Of a stretch of DNA of 64,000 bases, positions 51,842 to 60,944 are shown piece by piece. A model generated the notes under the pieces. The model searched no databases. It worked only from the letters and a program-made list of their open reading frames with translations, and was not told the origin of the DNA. The DNA lies in assembly GCF_021513235.1 (NCBI RefSeq), contig NZ_CP090976.1, positions 1,736,001 through 1,800,000 on the forward strand, given 5' to 3'. How positions within the stretch are numbered: position 1 is the stretch's first letter; the number at the start of each line of letters is the position of its first letter. This DNA comes from Kaistella sp. 97-N-M2 (GTDB taxonomy: Bacteria > Bacteroidota > Bacteroidia > Flavobacteriales > Weeksellaceae). The translations under genes and the position numbers were made by a program.

Positions 51842-53320
51842 ATGTTGAAACAGAACCTTCAAATGCGACTCGGCCAGAAACTGGCGCCTCAGCAAATTCA
51901 GCTCATGAAATTGATTCAGCTTCATACACTGGAATTTGAGGAAGAACTGGAGCGTGAGTTGGAAGAAAACCCGGCGCTGGAAAAAGCAGAGGAATCCAAA
52001 GACGAAGAAGATTTTTCTTCCACAGACGAAGCTTTTGAAGAGGAAGGAAACGAAAGCATCGATACCGATTTCGATGTGAACGAATATATTTTTGATGACG
52101 AACCGGCGTATAAAACAACCGCCAGCAATTATTCCGCGGACGACGAAGAGTTCGATAACCAATCCCTTCTAACCGAGGGTCAGTCTCTGTACGATTATCT
52201 TTTGGAGCAAATCCGCCTTATTAATGTGGATGGTGATGATTTGGTAATTGCCGAATACATCATTGGAAACCTTGATAACGACGGCTATCTTCGCCGCGAG
52301 ATTAAGCAGATCGTCGATGATCTGGCCTTCTCGTTAGGCGTTTATACCACGAAGGAAAAAGCTGAGGATATCCTGGAAAACTACGTGCAGAAACTGGATC
52401 CGCCCGGTGTTGGTGCCAGAGGTTTGCAGGAATGTCTGTTGCTGCAGATCGAGAAGAAAGTAAGTTCGGATAAAGCCGTTACTTTAGCCGCGAATATTTT
52501 GAGAAATCAGTTCGATGCCTTAACGAATAAGCACTACAACAAAATTATTCAGAAATACGATATTGAAGAAGAAGATCTGAAAGATGCTCTGGAAGTTATT
52601 TCGAAACTCTCCCCAAAAGTCGGCGGAAACTTCGATACGCAGACGATTACAATTAATCAGGAGATTATTCCCGATTTCGTTATTCATGTGAAAGACAATG
52701 GCGAAAAAGGCGTGGAAGTTCATCCAACGCTGAACAGCAAGAACGCACCATCGCTACGCGTCTCCGATGAGTACAAAGATATTTTAACCACTTACTCTCA
52801 CGATAAAAAATCTGCCGAACACAAACAGGCTGCACTTTTCATCAAACAGAAATTAGATGCCGCAAAATGGTACATCGACGCGATTAATCAAAGACAGAAC
52901 ACTTTGCTCCAAACGATTTCTGCGATTGTGAAACTGCAGAAAAACTATTTCATCACGGGTGACGACAAATCTTTAAAGCCGATGATTTTAAAAGATGTTG
53001 CCGACATTACCGGTTTCGATATTTCGACGATTTCGCGCGTCGTAAAAAGCAAATACGCCGATACGCCGAACGGAATTGTGTACCTGAAAAATCTTTTCTC
53101 CGATTCTTTAACCAACGATGATGGCGAAGAAGTTTCCACAAAAGAAATTAAAAACCACCTGATGGACATCATTAACGCGGAAAGCAAAAGGAAACCTTTA
53201 ACGGACGACGCTTTGGTGGGACTTTTAAAAGAAAAAGGCTATAACATTGCTAGACGGACCATCGCCAAATACAGGGAACAGCTTAATATTCCGGTTGCGC
53301 GTCTGCGAAAAGAACTGTAA
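51842..53320 (+). CDS. rpoN: RNA polymerase sigma-54 factor
   Basis: A 492-residue RpoN. Region I at the N-terminus is glutamine/leucine-rich (RLGQKLAPQQIQLMKLIQLH), followed by an acidic region II (about 40-100). The core-binding domain is in the middle, with the helix-turn-helix segment LKDVADITGFDISTISRVVK after it. The RpoN box is ARRTIAKYREQLNIP near the end. It directs transcription from -24/-12 promoters with an AAA+ activator. It ends at a strong terminator. Confidence 0.95.
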   Translation: MLKQNLQMRLGQKLAPQQIQLMKLIQLHTLEFEEELERELEENPALEKAEESKDEEDFSSTDEAFEEEGNESIDTDFDVNEYIFDDEPAYKTTASNYSADDEEFDNQSLLTEGQSLYDYLLEQIRLINVDGDDLVIAEYIIGNLDNDGYLRREIKQIVDDLAFSLGVYTTKEKAEDILENYVQKLDPPGVGARGLQECLLLQIEKKVSSDKAVTLAANILRNQFDALTNKHYNKIIQKYDIEEEDLKDALEVISKLSPKVGGNFDTQTITINQEIIPDFVIHVKDNGEKGVEVHPTLNSKNAPSLRVSDEYKDILTTYSHDKKSAEHKQAALFIKQKLDAAKWYIDAINQRQNTLLQTISAIVKLQKNYFITGDDKSLKPMILKDVADITGFDISTISRVVKSKYADTPNGIVYLKNLFSDSLTNDDGEEVSTKEIKNHLMDIINAESKRKPLTDDALVGLLKEKGYNIARRTIAKYREQLNIPVARLRKEL

Positions 53321-53324
53321 ACAT

Positions 53325-53353
53325 AAAGGTCACTGAAAAGTGACCTTTTTTTA
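53325..53353. terminator. Bidirectional terminator between rpoN and the ECF operon
   Basis: AAAGGTCACT (53325-53334), GAAA loop, AGTGACCTTT (53339-53348), then T's. It is a perfect 10-bp stem between convergent genes. Confidence 0.88.
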
Positions 53354-54025
53354 TACCTGCTCGGTTTCTATTTTCTGAAGTTCCGCCAGATTTTTGCCCA
53401 GTCTTTTCAGGATGATTCCGTAAACAATTCGGTAGTAAATCCAAATCAGTATGATGCTTAAAGCCGTCATCAACGTCAATCCGACGTAGAAGCCGATTAA
53501 TGTTGGATGATTCAGCTCAATCTTTTGGGATGACAGCGTGACAAACGTAAAGATGGTTAAAACGATGGTGTACAGAATGATGAGTAAGATATTCGCTAAA
53601 ATAAAATAGTTAACCGTTTTTTTGAATTTAATGATCTGGATGATCAGTTTCTTTAAATTCGACTCAATATTGATCTTTTTGTAGTTTCTGTAAAATTTAT
53701 ACACGAAAAACGCTGTCATCGCCAGGCTGATCACTTTCAGACAAAAATAAAGGTGAGCGAAATTCGCCTGAATATCAACGGAATTTTTAACGCCGAGTTT
53801 GGTGAGAATGTTCATGAAACTGTTCGAATCGTTTCCCAACAGCATATAATAAAGATTCATACCAAGAATTACGAGGAATTCAGCGGTGCTGATCCAGAGA
53901 ATATATTTCACATAATTCCGCGAGGATTTATTCAGCATTTCTTCGATTTCCGTGCTGTTGTATTTAGGCAGAACTTCCTGCTCTTGCCAGGTTTTTTTGA
54001 AATTATCTATATCGAATTCAGGCAT
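53351..54025 (-). CDS. Membrane protein encoded with an ECF sigma factor (possible anti-sigma)
   Basis: A 224-residue protein. A soluble N-terminus of about 40 residues is followed by four predicted membrane helices (about 40-60, 90-115, 142-165 and 180-205). The opening FDIDNFKKTWQEQEVLPKYN recurs in flavobacterial proteins encoded after ECF sigma genes. It overlaps the sigma gene by 8 bp, so translation is probably coupled. A role as membrane anti-sigma factor follows from this context. No zinc-binding HxxxCxxC motif is present. Confidence 0.75.
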   Translation of the reverse strand: MPEFDIDNFKKTWQEQEVLPKYNSTEIEEMLNKSSRNYVKYILWISTAEFLVILGMNLYYMLLGNDSNSFMNILTKLGVKNSVDIQANFAHLYFCLKVISLAMTAFFVYKFYRNYKKINIESNLKKLIIQIIKFKKTVNYFILANILLIILYTIVLTIFTFVTLSSQKIELNHPTLIGFYVGLTLMTALSIILIWIYYRIVYGIILKRLGKNLAELQKIETEQV

Positions 54026-54590
54026 GCTTTTCCATTAGTTCTTTTAAGGTTTTTTTCAGTCGGTTCATTTTCACGCGCGCATTTACCTCGGTGATCCCTA
54101 AGTTTTCGGAGATGTCGCGGTAGGGCAAATCGTCCAGATACATCATCACAATGGCTCTTTCTACATGTGGAAGCATTTTCACCACCTTATAAAGCAGCGA
54201 GATTTGCGTTTGTTTTTCGTCGTCATCTTCCAAAAAATCGCGGTGATGATAATCCATCAGCTCATCCGTTTGCGGCGATTTTGTTTTTTTTCTAAAAAGG
54301 GTAATGGCGGTATTGAGGGCAACACGGTACATCCACGTGGAAATTTTCGAGTTTCCTTTAAATGTGTCGTAAGAACGCCAGAGTTGTAACACAATTTCCT
54401 GAAATAGATCCTGTTCGTCCTCCAGAGAATTGGTATAAAGCCGCGAAACCTTGATGATCAGACCCTGATTATCTTTTATTAGCTTCGAAAATTCTTTTTC
54501 TTTGGCGCTCAAAACGGAAGGAATTTTATGGGAACGAAGATAACATTTTTTTGCTTTGAGGCGGCGCGCTTCCGCACATTTTGTAGGCAT
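54018..54590 (-). CDS. ECF-type RNA polymerase sigma factor
   Basis: A 190-residue frame. Region 2 has DLFQEIVLQLWRSYDTFKGN and STWMYRVALNTAI. Region 4 has LPYRDISENLGITEVNARVK. The first 26 or so residues are basic, cysteine-containing and unlike the family, so the true start may be the TTG at 54512, just before SAKEKEFSKLIK. It presumably responds to an envelope signal relayed by the overlapping membrane protein. The lptB gene is divergent, 54 bp away. Confidence 0.87.
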   Translation of the reverse strand: MPTKCAEARRLKAKKCYLRSHKIPSVLSAKEKEFSKLIKDNQGLIIKVSRLYTNSLEDEQDLFQEIVLQLWRSYDTFKGNSKISTWMYRVALNTAITLFRKKTKSPQTDELMDYHHRDFLEDDDEKQTQISLLYKVVKMLPHVERAIVMMYLDDLPYRDISENLGITEVNARVKMNRLKKTLKELMEKHA

Positions 54591-54632
54591 ATTCGAAGAC
54601 TACGCGCCGCCTGAGTTCTCGTTCAAAAATGA

Positions 54633-54640
54633 TATATTTG
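54633..54640 (+). promoter_or_regulatory. -7 box of lptB, leaderless arrangement
   Basis: TATATTTG ends 4 nt before the ATG at 54645, in the gap divergent to the ECF sigma gene. Confidence 0.5.
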
Positions 54641-54644
54641 TCTT

Positions 54645-55706
54645 ATGATTTTACGCGGAGAAAATTTAATTAAAGAATACGGCCCGAAAAAGGTTGTCAA
54701 AGGCGTTTCAGTGGAAGTTGCACAGGGCGAAATCGTCGGACTTTTAGGCCCGAACGGTGCCGGAAAAACCACTTCTTTTTACATGATCGTGGGATTGGTA
54801 AAGCCAACATCGGGCAAAATTTTTCTTGATGATAAAGAGATCACGACTGATGCCATGTATCGCCGGGCGCAGAAAGGCATTGGCTACCTGGCGCAGGAAG
54901 CCTCTATTTTCCGCAAACTTTCCGTAGAAGATAATATTCTGGGCGTTCTGCAGCTTACCAAACTTTCAAAACGCGAACAGCAGATGAAATGTGAAGAATT
55001 AATTGAAGAATTTTCTTTGCAGCACGTGCGTAAAAACCGTGGCGACCTTCTTTCTGGCGGGGAAAGACGAAGAACCGAAATCGCGCGCTGTCTCGCCACC
55101 AGTCCGAATTTTATTTTGTTGGATGAACCGTTTGCGGGCGTAGATCCCATTGCGGTAGAAGACATCCAGAAAATTGTGCGAAGTCTCGTCGATAAAAACA
55201 TCGGCATCTTAATTACCGATCACAATGTGCAGCAAACTTTGGCCATCACGCATAAAACCTACATCATGTTTGAAGGAAAAATTCTGAAAGAAGGACTGCC
55301 GCAGGATCTGGCGAACGATCCGCAGGTTCGGGACGCTTATCTGGGAGAAAACTTTGTGTACCAGGATATTTTGAACAAACCAAAAAAGAAATCGTTCGTT
55401 TATAATATTTGGGCAGGAAATTTTGAGTCGAAAACACAGTTTCAAAATAGTGTGGAGGCTGAATTCCGTGGTATGGAAAATCTAAGATTGCTTTACGGGT
55501 TCGAAGACATCAGTTTCGCCACCCTGTCCAATTCTGAAATTGAACATATTTTTAAAGAAGTTGTGGATAAGAACGCGAATAATGCTTTCCTTTTCCAGAA
55601 GAAAGAGGTCAATGATTCTCATACGCTGGACGCAGTGGAATCTGAAGCAAAAAATCACAGCACGGAAAAAATGCATTATTTAACGTCCTTTTATTATGAA
55701 GCTTAA
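54645..55706 (+). CDS. lptB: LPS export ABC ATPase LptB with an unusual C-terminal extension
   Basis: 353 residues. The first 240 or so are a full LptB: Walker A GPNGAGKTT (about residue 35), Q-loop YLAQEASIFRKLSVEDNILG, signature LLSGGERRRTEIARCLA, and Walker B FILLDEPFAGVDP. LptB powers extraction of lipopolysaccharide from the inner membrane. A further 110 residues follow in frame (VYNIWAGNFESKTQFQNSVE and onward), resembling short immunity-22-type proteins in pattern. One more A in the A6 run at the junction would end LptB soon after, and a TTG could start a separate gene, so the fusion needs confirming. Confidence 0.88.
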   Translation: MILRGENLIKEYGPKKVVKGVSVEVAQGEIVGLLGPNGAGKTTSFYMIVGLVKPTSGKIFLDDKEITTDAMYRRAQKGIGYLAQEASIFRKLSVEDNILGVLQLTKLSKREQQMKCEELIEEFSLQHVRKNRGDLLSGGERRRTEIARCLATSPNFILLDEPFAGVDPIAVEDIQKIVRSLVDKNIGILITDHNVQQTLAITHKTYIMFEGKILKEGLPQDLANDPQVRDAYLGENFVYQDILNKPKKKSFVYNIWAGNFESKTQFQNSVEAEFRGMENLRLLYGFEDISFATLSNSEIEHIFKEVVDKNANNAFLFQKKEVNDSHTLDAVESEAKNHSTEKMHYLTSFYYEA

Positions 55707-55754
55707 ATTCATAAATAATTTTTCCGACCAATTTAATCTGAGCCCTCCGCAAAT

Positions 55755-57564
55755 ATGCCGAAACCTTTCAACAGAACCATTACGCTTTACCACATTTATC
55801 AACAGCTGATACCGTTTATTAAACCCTATCGGCTAATGATTTACGGAACGCTTTTGCTGACGTTTATCGGAGCTTTGTTGGCGCAGGTAAATCCTTTGGT
55901 CTTAAAGTATACGGTTGATGAAGTTACGGCCTTGACACAACTGCCGGATCCGATGGAAGACGGAATTCACGTTTTGGTGGTGATTTCGGCGATTTTACTG
56001 GGGAAAGAACTGCTCAACATTTTCATACAGTTTGGACAAAAATTTTATGGTGAAAAAATCCGCATCAGCACGAGCTCTGTCCTGGCACAATCGGCCATCG
56101 ACAAAATTCTGACGTATCAGGTGGCCTATTTCAACGATGAAAACCACGAATCCGGCAAGTTGCAGATCCGCATCGACCGCGGCATCGAAAGTTTAACAAA
56201 ACTGGTGCAGAACTTTTTTATCGATATTTTACCGCTTTTCTCCAACGCTTTTATCGCGCTGATCATCATGTACATGCAAAATGTATATGTTGGGCTTGTA
56301 TCGACGGTGGTGGTGCCCATCTATTTCGTCATCAGTTCATTACAGGCCAAGAAATTATCAGGCGTCCGCCGGACTTTAAGAAACCAGCGCGAGCAAAAAA
56401 CCTCGGGACTTTTAAACTTAATCAATTCCATTATGGTGATTAAAAGTTTCGTGCGCGAAAAAATTTGAAGGTAAAAAGCAGTACGATTTGCAGATGCAGT
56501 TAATGGGAAGCCAAATGTTCACGCGTAAAACGAATTTTATTTACGATGGTTTAAAAACTTTTATCGAGCAGTTTGGCGTCGTGATGATTATTCTGCTCAC
56601 CGTTTATCTGGTTCTCGATCAGCAGATGACGATCGGAGCCATCATGCTGCATATTTTGCTGTTTAATAATGTCTCCTCGCCAATCCGCCAGCTGCACCGT
56701 ATCTACGATGATATGAATGATGCCATGATTTATGCGGAAGGTTATTTCGATATTTTAAATGCCGACGAAGAAACGGAACCGAACGGAACTTTCGTGGAGA
56801 AAAATATCAAAGGAAAATTTGAACTGAAAAATGTCAATTTTTCCTATCCAAACGGGACGAAAGCGCTTAATAATGTTTCGATGCTCATCGAGCACGGTAA
56901 AACAACCGCACTGGTGGGCTTGAGTGGCGCGGGAAAATCCACAATTATTAACTTGTTGTGCAAATTTTATCTGCCCGATTCCGGATTTATCGATCTGGAT
57001 AACGTGAGTTTAAATAAGTTTGATAACACGTCTCTTCGAAGCGATATCGGTTTGGTCTTACAAAAGAACCATATTTTCCAGGGCAGCATCGAAGATAATA
57101 TCCGCTATGGCAATATGAACGCCAGTTTTGAAGAAATTGAAACTGCGGCGAAAAAAGCTTATCTGCACGATCAAATCGTGGAACTTCCGGAAAAATACGC
57201 ACACGATGCTACCCAATTATCCGGCGGCCAACAGCAACGGATCGCCATCGCGAGGTTATTCCTGAAAGATCCGCCAATCATCTTTCTGGACGAGCCCACA
57301 GCGAGTCTAGATGCGATTGCAACAGAGCAGATTAAAAACTCTTTGGATGCCATTAAAGAGGGGCGAACGGTGGTAATCATTTCGCACTCGCTTTCCCAGA
57401 TCCTGGATTCCGATACAATTTACGTGATGAGAAAAGGCGAAGTTGTAGAAAGTGGAACACATGATCACCTTATCGGTTTGCATGGGACGTACCGCGAAAT
57501 TTTCGACGCGTCGGCGCGAAGTTTAAATCTTGATAAACTCATGAGTTCTTATCGGGAAAACTAA
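55755..57564 (+). pseudogene. MsbA-like ABC exporter, frameshifted at an A6 run
   Basis: The first part (237 residues) is the membrane domain of a type IV ABC exporter, starting PFNRTITLYHIYQQLIPF. It stops at TGA after the A6 run 56458-56463. Removing one A restores VREKFEGKKQYDLQMQLMGS and joins the second half with Walker A LVGLSGAGKSTII, signature LSGGQQQRIAIARLFL and Walker B PIIFLDEPTASLD. The joined protein is 602 residues, the normal size of a homodimeric exporter of lipid A or other lipids. Its position after lptB fits envelope lipid transport. An indel error is more likely than true loss. Confidence 0.87.
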
Positions 57565-57570
57565 GTGAGG

Positions 57571-57603
57571 AAGCCTTTCAGCCTTTAAAAGGCTGAAAGG
57601 CTT
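57571..57603 (+). terminator. Hairpin terminator after the ABC exporter
   Basis: AAGCCTTTCAGCCTTT pairs with AAAGGCTGAAAGGCTT, a long stem of at least 14 bp. The T tail is short. Confidence 0.65.
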
Positions 57604-57649
57604 TACAAATTTTAAAAAAACCATCTGCTCTTATCATAAAACAAAATCA

Positions 57650-58225
57650 ATGAAAAAAATCATTCTCTCCACCTTGCTCGTTTTAGCTATAACTTCCTGC
57701 GACAAGATCGAAGAAAGCGTTAGCACTATCGTTACGGAAACGAAACAGAAAGCCCAGCAAAAAGCGCAGGAAACGATTCAGGAAACCGTGAACGAACAGC
57801 TCGGGAAACTTGTGAACGCCGAAAACGCAGAGTTTAATGAGATCTTTCCGCACCAAAATAATTTAACGCTGGAAAATGTGACCGGGAAAAAAGTTGAGTT
57901 TCCGAATGGAACGCCGTTTTTTGTTTTCAAATATAAAACGGCCCAAAAAGATTTGCTGCTGAAAACTTTAGTAGAGCAACCAACGACGGAGGAAGCCAAA
58001 TCGACGAAAGAATTTCAGAAAGTAGACGGAAATTCAATCCTCGAGAAAATTACATTTTTCGAAAAATTTTTGCCTGCAAATACCATCGATACGAGTTTTT
58101 TAGATGATATTAAAAATGACAAAAGCATTGAATATTATAAAATAAAACGCTTTCCCAACGCCAGTACGATCATCTATAATCCGAAAACAGAAATAGTTTA
58201 TCAGTTTGTGGAAGTTAAGAAGTAG
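57650..58225 (+). CDS. Putative lipoprotein of unknown function
   Basis: A 191-residue protein with a lipoprotein signal (LVLAITSC, lipobox cysteine at about residue 18). A helical Gln/Lys/Glu-rich segment of about 35 residues (KQKAQQKAQETIQETVNEQL) follows, and then a mixed domain of about 130 residues with no recognised family. It is likely anchored to the inner or outer membrane and faces the periplasm. It is separated from the ABC exporter by a hairpin, so it may be transcribed on its own. Confidence 0.72.
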   Translation: MKKIILSTLLVLAITSCDKIEESVSTIVTETKQKAQQKAQETIQETVNEQLGKLVNAENAEFNEIFPHQNNLTLENVTGKKVEFPNGTPFFVFKYKTAQKDLLLKTLVEQPTTEEAKSTKEFQKVDGNSILEKITFFEKFLPANTIDTSFLDDIKNDKSIEYYKIKRFPNASTIIYNPKTEIVYQFVEVKK

Positions 58226-58319
58226 AATTTCGTTAAAATAAGGTATTTTCAGCTTGAAAAATTACGACAGGAATCGCTGCGAACTAGCGGAAATCCAGAA
58301 TATATCCTTTAAAAAAATT

Positions 58320-58967
58320 ATGACAGAAAATTTAATTCAAAATACGGTCGCTTTCGTTCAGGAACAGCTTAAAGGCGCGGAAGCCGGGCACGATTGGTTT
58401 CACATCGAACGCGTGTGGAAACTTTCCAAAAAAATCGCTGTAAACGAAAACTGCAACTTGGACGTGGTGGAACTTGCCGCTTTGCTTCATGATATCGCGG
58501 ATCCCAAATTTCATGCAGGCGACGAAACCTTAGCTTTAAAAATTGCAGGGAAATTTCTGGAAAGTCAAAATGGATCACCGGAAATGATAGCGCAGGTTTT
58601 ATTTATTATTAAAAATATTTCGTTCAAAAACAGGGACGAAGTTCCTGCAGTTTTACCCATCGAACTGAAAATTGTTCAGGATGCCGACCGTATCGATGCC
58701 ATTGGTGCCATCGGCATTGCGCGGACATTCAATTTCGGCGGATTCAAAAATAACTTAATGTATCATCCGGAAATTGCGCCAAAATTAAATATGACGAAGG
58801 AGGAATATAAAAAAAGTGAAGGCACCACAATCAATCACTTTTACGAAAAACTTCTGCTTCTAAAAGATTTAATGCATACGGAAACCGCAAAAGCCCTCGC
58901 GCAGGAAAGACACGATTTTATGCTGAAGTTCCTGTCGGAATTTGAAAAAGAATGGAACGTGAGCTAA
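58320..58967 (+). CDS. HD domain phosphohydrolase
   Basis: 215 residues from the ATG at 58320. A TTG 66 bp earlier is open but adds residues without similarity. The HD metal site is complete: H in AGHDWFHIERVWKLS, the HD pair in LAALLHDIADPKFH, and D in VQDADRIDAIGAIGIART. It belongs to the YedJ/YpgQ-like group of small HD hydrolases, some of which cleave nucleotides. The substrate is not predicted. Confidence 0.87.
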   Translation: MTENLIQNTVAFVQEQLKGAEAGHDWFHIERVWKLSKKIAVNENCNLDVVELAALLHDIADPKFHAGDETLALKIAGKFLESQNGSPEMIAQVLFIIKNISFKNRDEVPAVLPIELKIVQDADRIDAIGAIGIARTFNFGGFKNNLMYHPEIAPKLNMTKEEYKKSEGTTINHFYEKLLLLKDLMHTETAKALAQERHDFMLKFLSEFEKEWNVS

Positions 58968-59053
58968 AATTCAGAAACAAAACAACGTATTTTTCCTTTT
59001 GAGTTTTCAGTGCTAATTAATGCCGCCGTTAATCAATCTGTGTAATTTTAATT

Positions 59054-59061
59054 TATCTTTG
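59054..59061 (+). promoter_or_regulatory. -7 box of the following membrane gene, leaderless arrangement
   Basis: TATCTTTG ends 4 nt before the ATG at 59066. Confidence 0.5.
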
Positions 59062-59065
59062 CTGC

Positions 59066-59662
59066 ATGTTTTACCTCTTTTTTCTGCTGTTTATCATTCT
59101 TGCAGCCGGTCTGTTTTTTTCCGTGTTTAAAAGCGGAAGGATGAAGAAATGGTCGCGGATTTACCGAATCTCTGCCATCACCTTTGCGGTGGCGATTTTT
59201 GGCTATTATTTTATTACCAAAAGTTTAGCGCAGTTTAAGCCGAATGCGCTAACGGTTCAGGTAATCAACAAACTTCCTTTTCCCCTGGATTTCTATATCA
59301 TAAAAGTGAATAGTGCGGATTCGACAGCCTCAAAATACGAAACTCGACACGTGGGAAACATACGCAGCGATTTCTACAGGATCGATCATCTCGATATGAA
59401 AAACTCCGATCAGTTTTGGATTGCTGCATTTATGGGCAAGAAGAATCTCGTGTATTTCTCCCAACATGCCGTTCCCAATAAAAATGAAGACCAGATTGTG
59501 GAAATCCGGAACTACATCAATCAAAGCGCAAAACTTTCCGACATTTCAAAAGATCTTGTGACCGCCTTGAAGGTCGAAAACATGAAAACCGCTATTTGGA
59601 TCACGCTCGATTTCCTCCTGCTTTTTCTAAATTTGGTGTTACTGATTCGCAGAGCTAAATAA
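59066..59662 (+). CDS. Membrane protein of unknown function
   Basis: A 198-residue protein. Two N-terminal membrane helices (FLLFIILAAGLFFSVF and ITFAVAIFGYYFI) are followed by an extracytoplasmic domain of about 115 residues and a C-terminal helix (WITLDFLLLFLNLVLLI). The family is not recognised. It is convergent with the macA-like gene, with a terminator that mainly serves the minus strand. Confidence 0.7.
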   Translation: MFYLFFLLFIILAAGLFFSVFKSGRMKKWSRIYRISAITFAVAIFGYYFITKSLAQFKPNALTVQVINKLPFPLDFYIIKVNSADSTASKYETRHVGNIRSDFYRIDHLDMKNSDQFWIAAFMGKKNLVYFSQHAVPNKNEDQIVEIRNYINQSAKLSDISKDLVTALKVENMKTAIWITLDFLLLFLNLVLLIRRAK

Positions 59663-59686
59663 AAAAATCCCGAAAAGTTTCGGGAT
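59659..59686 (-). terminator. Terminator of the efflux operon
   Basis: ATCCCGAA and TTCGGGAT form the stem. The A7 run upstream on the plus strand becomes a T run on the minus strand, downstream of the macA-like gene. Confidence 0.75.
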
Positions 59687-59715
59687 GATCTATTTGTGGG
59701 AGCGTGTCTTCGTCT

Positions 59716-60912
59716 CTATTTAGCTTTCTTTTCCTTTAATGCTTCTTTGTCTTTATCGGATGGATTCCAAACTTTTACTTCCGAATCTTTCGTGATTCCA
59801 GATAAAATCTGCACGTTAATTCCGTCGCTCGCGCCCAGTTTTACATTCACTTTTTTGAATTTGCCGTCGGGTTGTTTTACTTCAACAAAAGAATTGTCTT
59901 TGCCTTTCACTTTTTCGTATTGGATTAAAGATTCATCCAAAAGAAGCGCATTTTTCTGAGAACTCAAAATAATTTCGCCGTTCGCAGAAAATCCTGCGCG
60001 GATATATTCATCGGTTTTGTTAAAAACATCGCCTTCAATAGGGAATTTAATGGTTCCGTTTTCGTCTTTTCCTTTTGGTGCAATCATGGTGACGCGTCCC
60101 GGAAAGGTTTTATTTTGCAACGCTCCTATCACGACATTCATTTCCATGCCTTCTTTCAGTTTTCCGGCTTGCGCTTCGTCGATGGTGCCCTGGAAAATGA
60201 GGGAATTAAGATCTGCAATAGAACAAATAGTGGTTCCGGCGTTGAACGAGTTCGCTTCGATTACCTGACTTCCCACTTTCACGGGAACTTCCAAAACCGT
60301 TCCGGTGGCTTTGGACCGGATTTGTGTCGTCGCTAAACTCGCCAGTTCCGGTGTGGTGCCTGTTCGCGCAATCTGCAGGTTTTTTTGCGCCGTTTGTAGG
60401 GTTTGTTGCGCGTTCCGCAGTTGCTGCTGCGTAGACTGCAGTTGCTGTTGCGCAGAAATGTATTCCTGTTTAGAGATCACGCCCTGCGAAAAAAGCCTTT
60501 GTTGCATGGCAAATTGCTTTTGCTGCGTATCCATATTAATTCGCGCGTTGCTGATCTGCAGATTCGCGCTGTTGATCTCCTGTTGCGCAGCGTTGATGTT
60601 CTGGATCGTTGGTACAATCCGAATCGTCGCTACCAGCTGTCCTGCGGTTACATGATCGCCTTCATCCACCAAAATTTTGTCGATAATGCCCGAGATGTTG
60701 GGTTTAATTTCAATTTCTTCGCGCGGCACAATGTCGCCGGTGGCCATCACTTTATCGTCCATATTCTGCACGACGGGTTTTTTGGTAAGAAAGGCCTCGC
60801 TTTCGGTACTGTTCGATTTAATGAGGTAGCTGATTCCCATGATTAAAGCGCCTGCTAAAATCAACCCCAAAAAGAGATAAATTCCTTTTTTTAAAGTGAA
60901 TTTCTTTTTCAT
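59716..60912 (-). CDS. Periplasmic adaptor of a MacAB-like efflux system
   Basis: A 398-residue membrane-fusion protein. An N-terminal anchor (IYLFLGLILAGALIMGISYL) is followed by the first half of the lipoyl domain (IDKILVDEGDHVTAGQLVAT), a long Gln-rich hairpin coiled coil (about 115-200, QQQLQSTQQQLRNAQQTLQ), the second lipoyl half, and a beta-barrel with ATGTVLEVPVKVGSQV. It ends in a Lys-rich tail. It is the last gene of the minus-strand operon after two permeases and an ATPase and links them to an outer-membrane channel, which is not in the window. Confidence 0.87.
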   Translation of the reverse strand: MKKKFTLKKGIYLFLGLILAGALIMGISYLIKSNSTESEAFLTKKPVVQNMDDKVMATGDIVPREEIEIKPNISGIIDKILVDEGDHVTAGQLVATIRIVPTIQNINAAQQEINSANLQISNARINMDTQQKQFAMQQRLFSQGVISKQEYISAQQQLQSTQQQLRNAQQTLQTAQKNLQIARTGTTPELASLATTQIRSKATGTVLEVPVKVGSQVIEANSFNAGTTICSIADLNSLIFQGTIDEAQAGKLKEGMEMNVVIGALQNKTFPGRVTMIAPKGKDENGTIKFPIEGDVFNKTDEYIRAGFSANGEIILSSQKNALLLDESLIQYEKVKGKDNSFVEVKQPDGKFKKVNVKLGASDGINVQILSGITKDSEVKVWNPSDKDKEALKEKKAK

Positions 60913-60944
60913 ATTATTAGTTTATTATATTCTTCTATTTTTTT

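Noticed and set aside
58254-58319. An upstream TTG start extending the HD hydrolase by 22 residues
   Set aside because: The extension shows no family similarity, while the ATG at 58320 begins a normal N-terminus.
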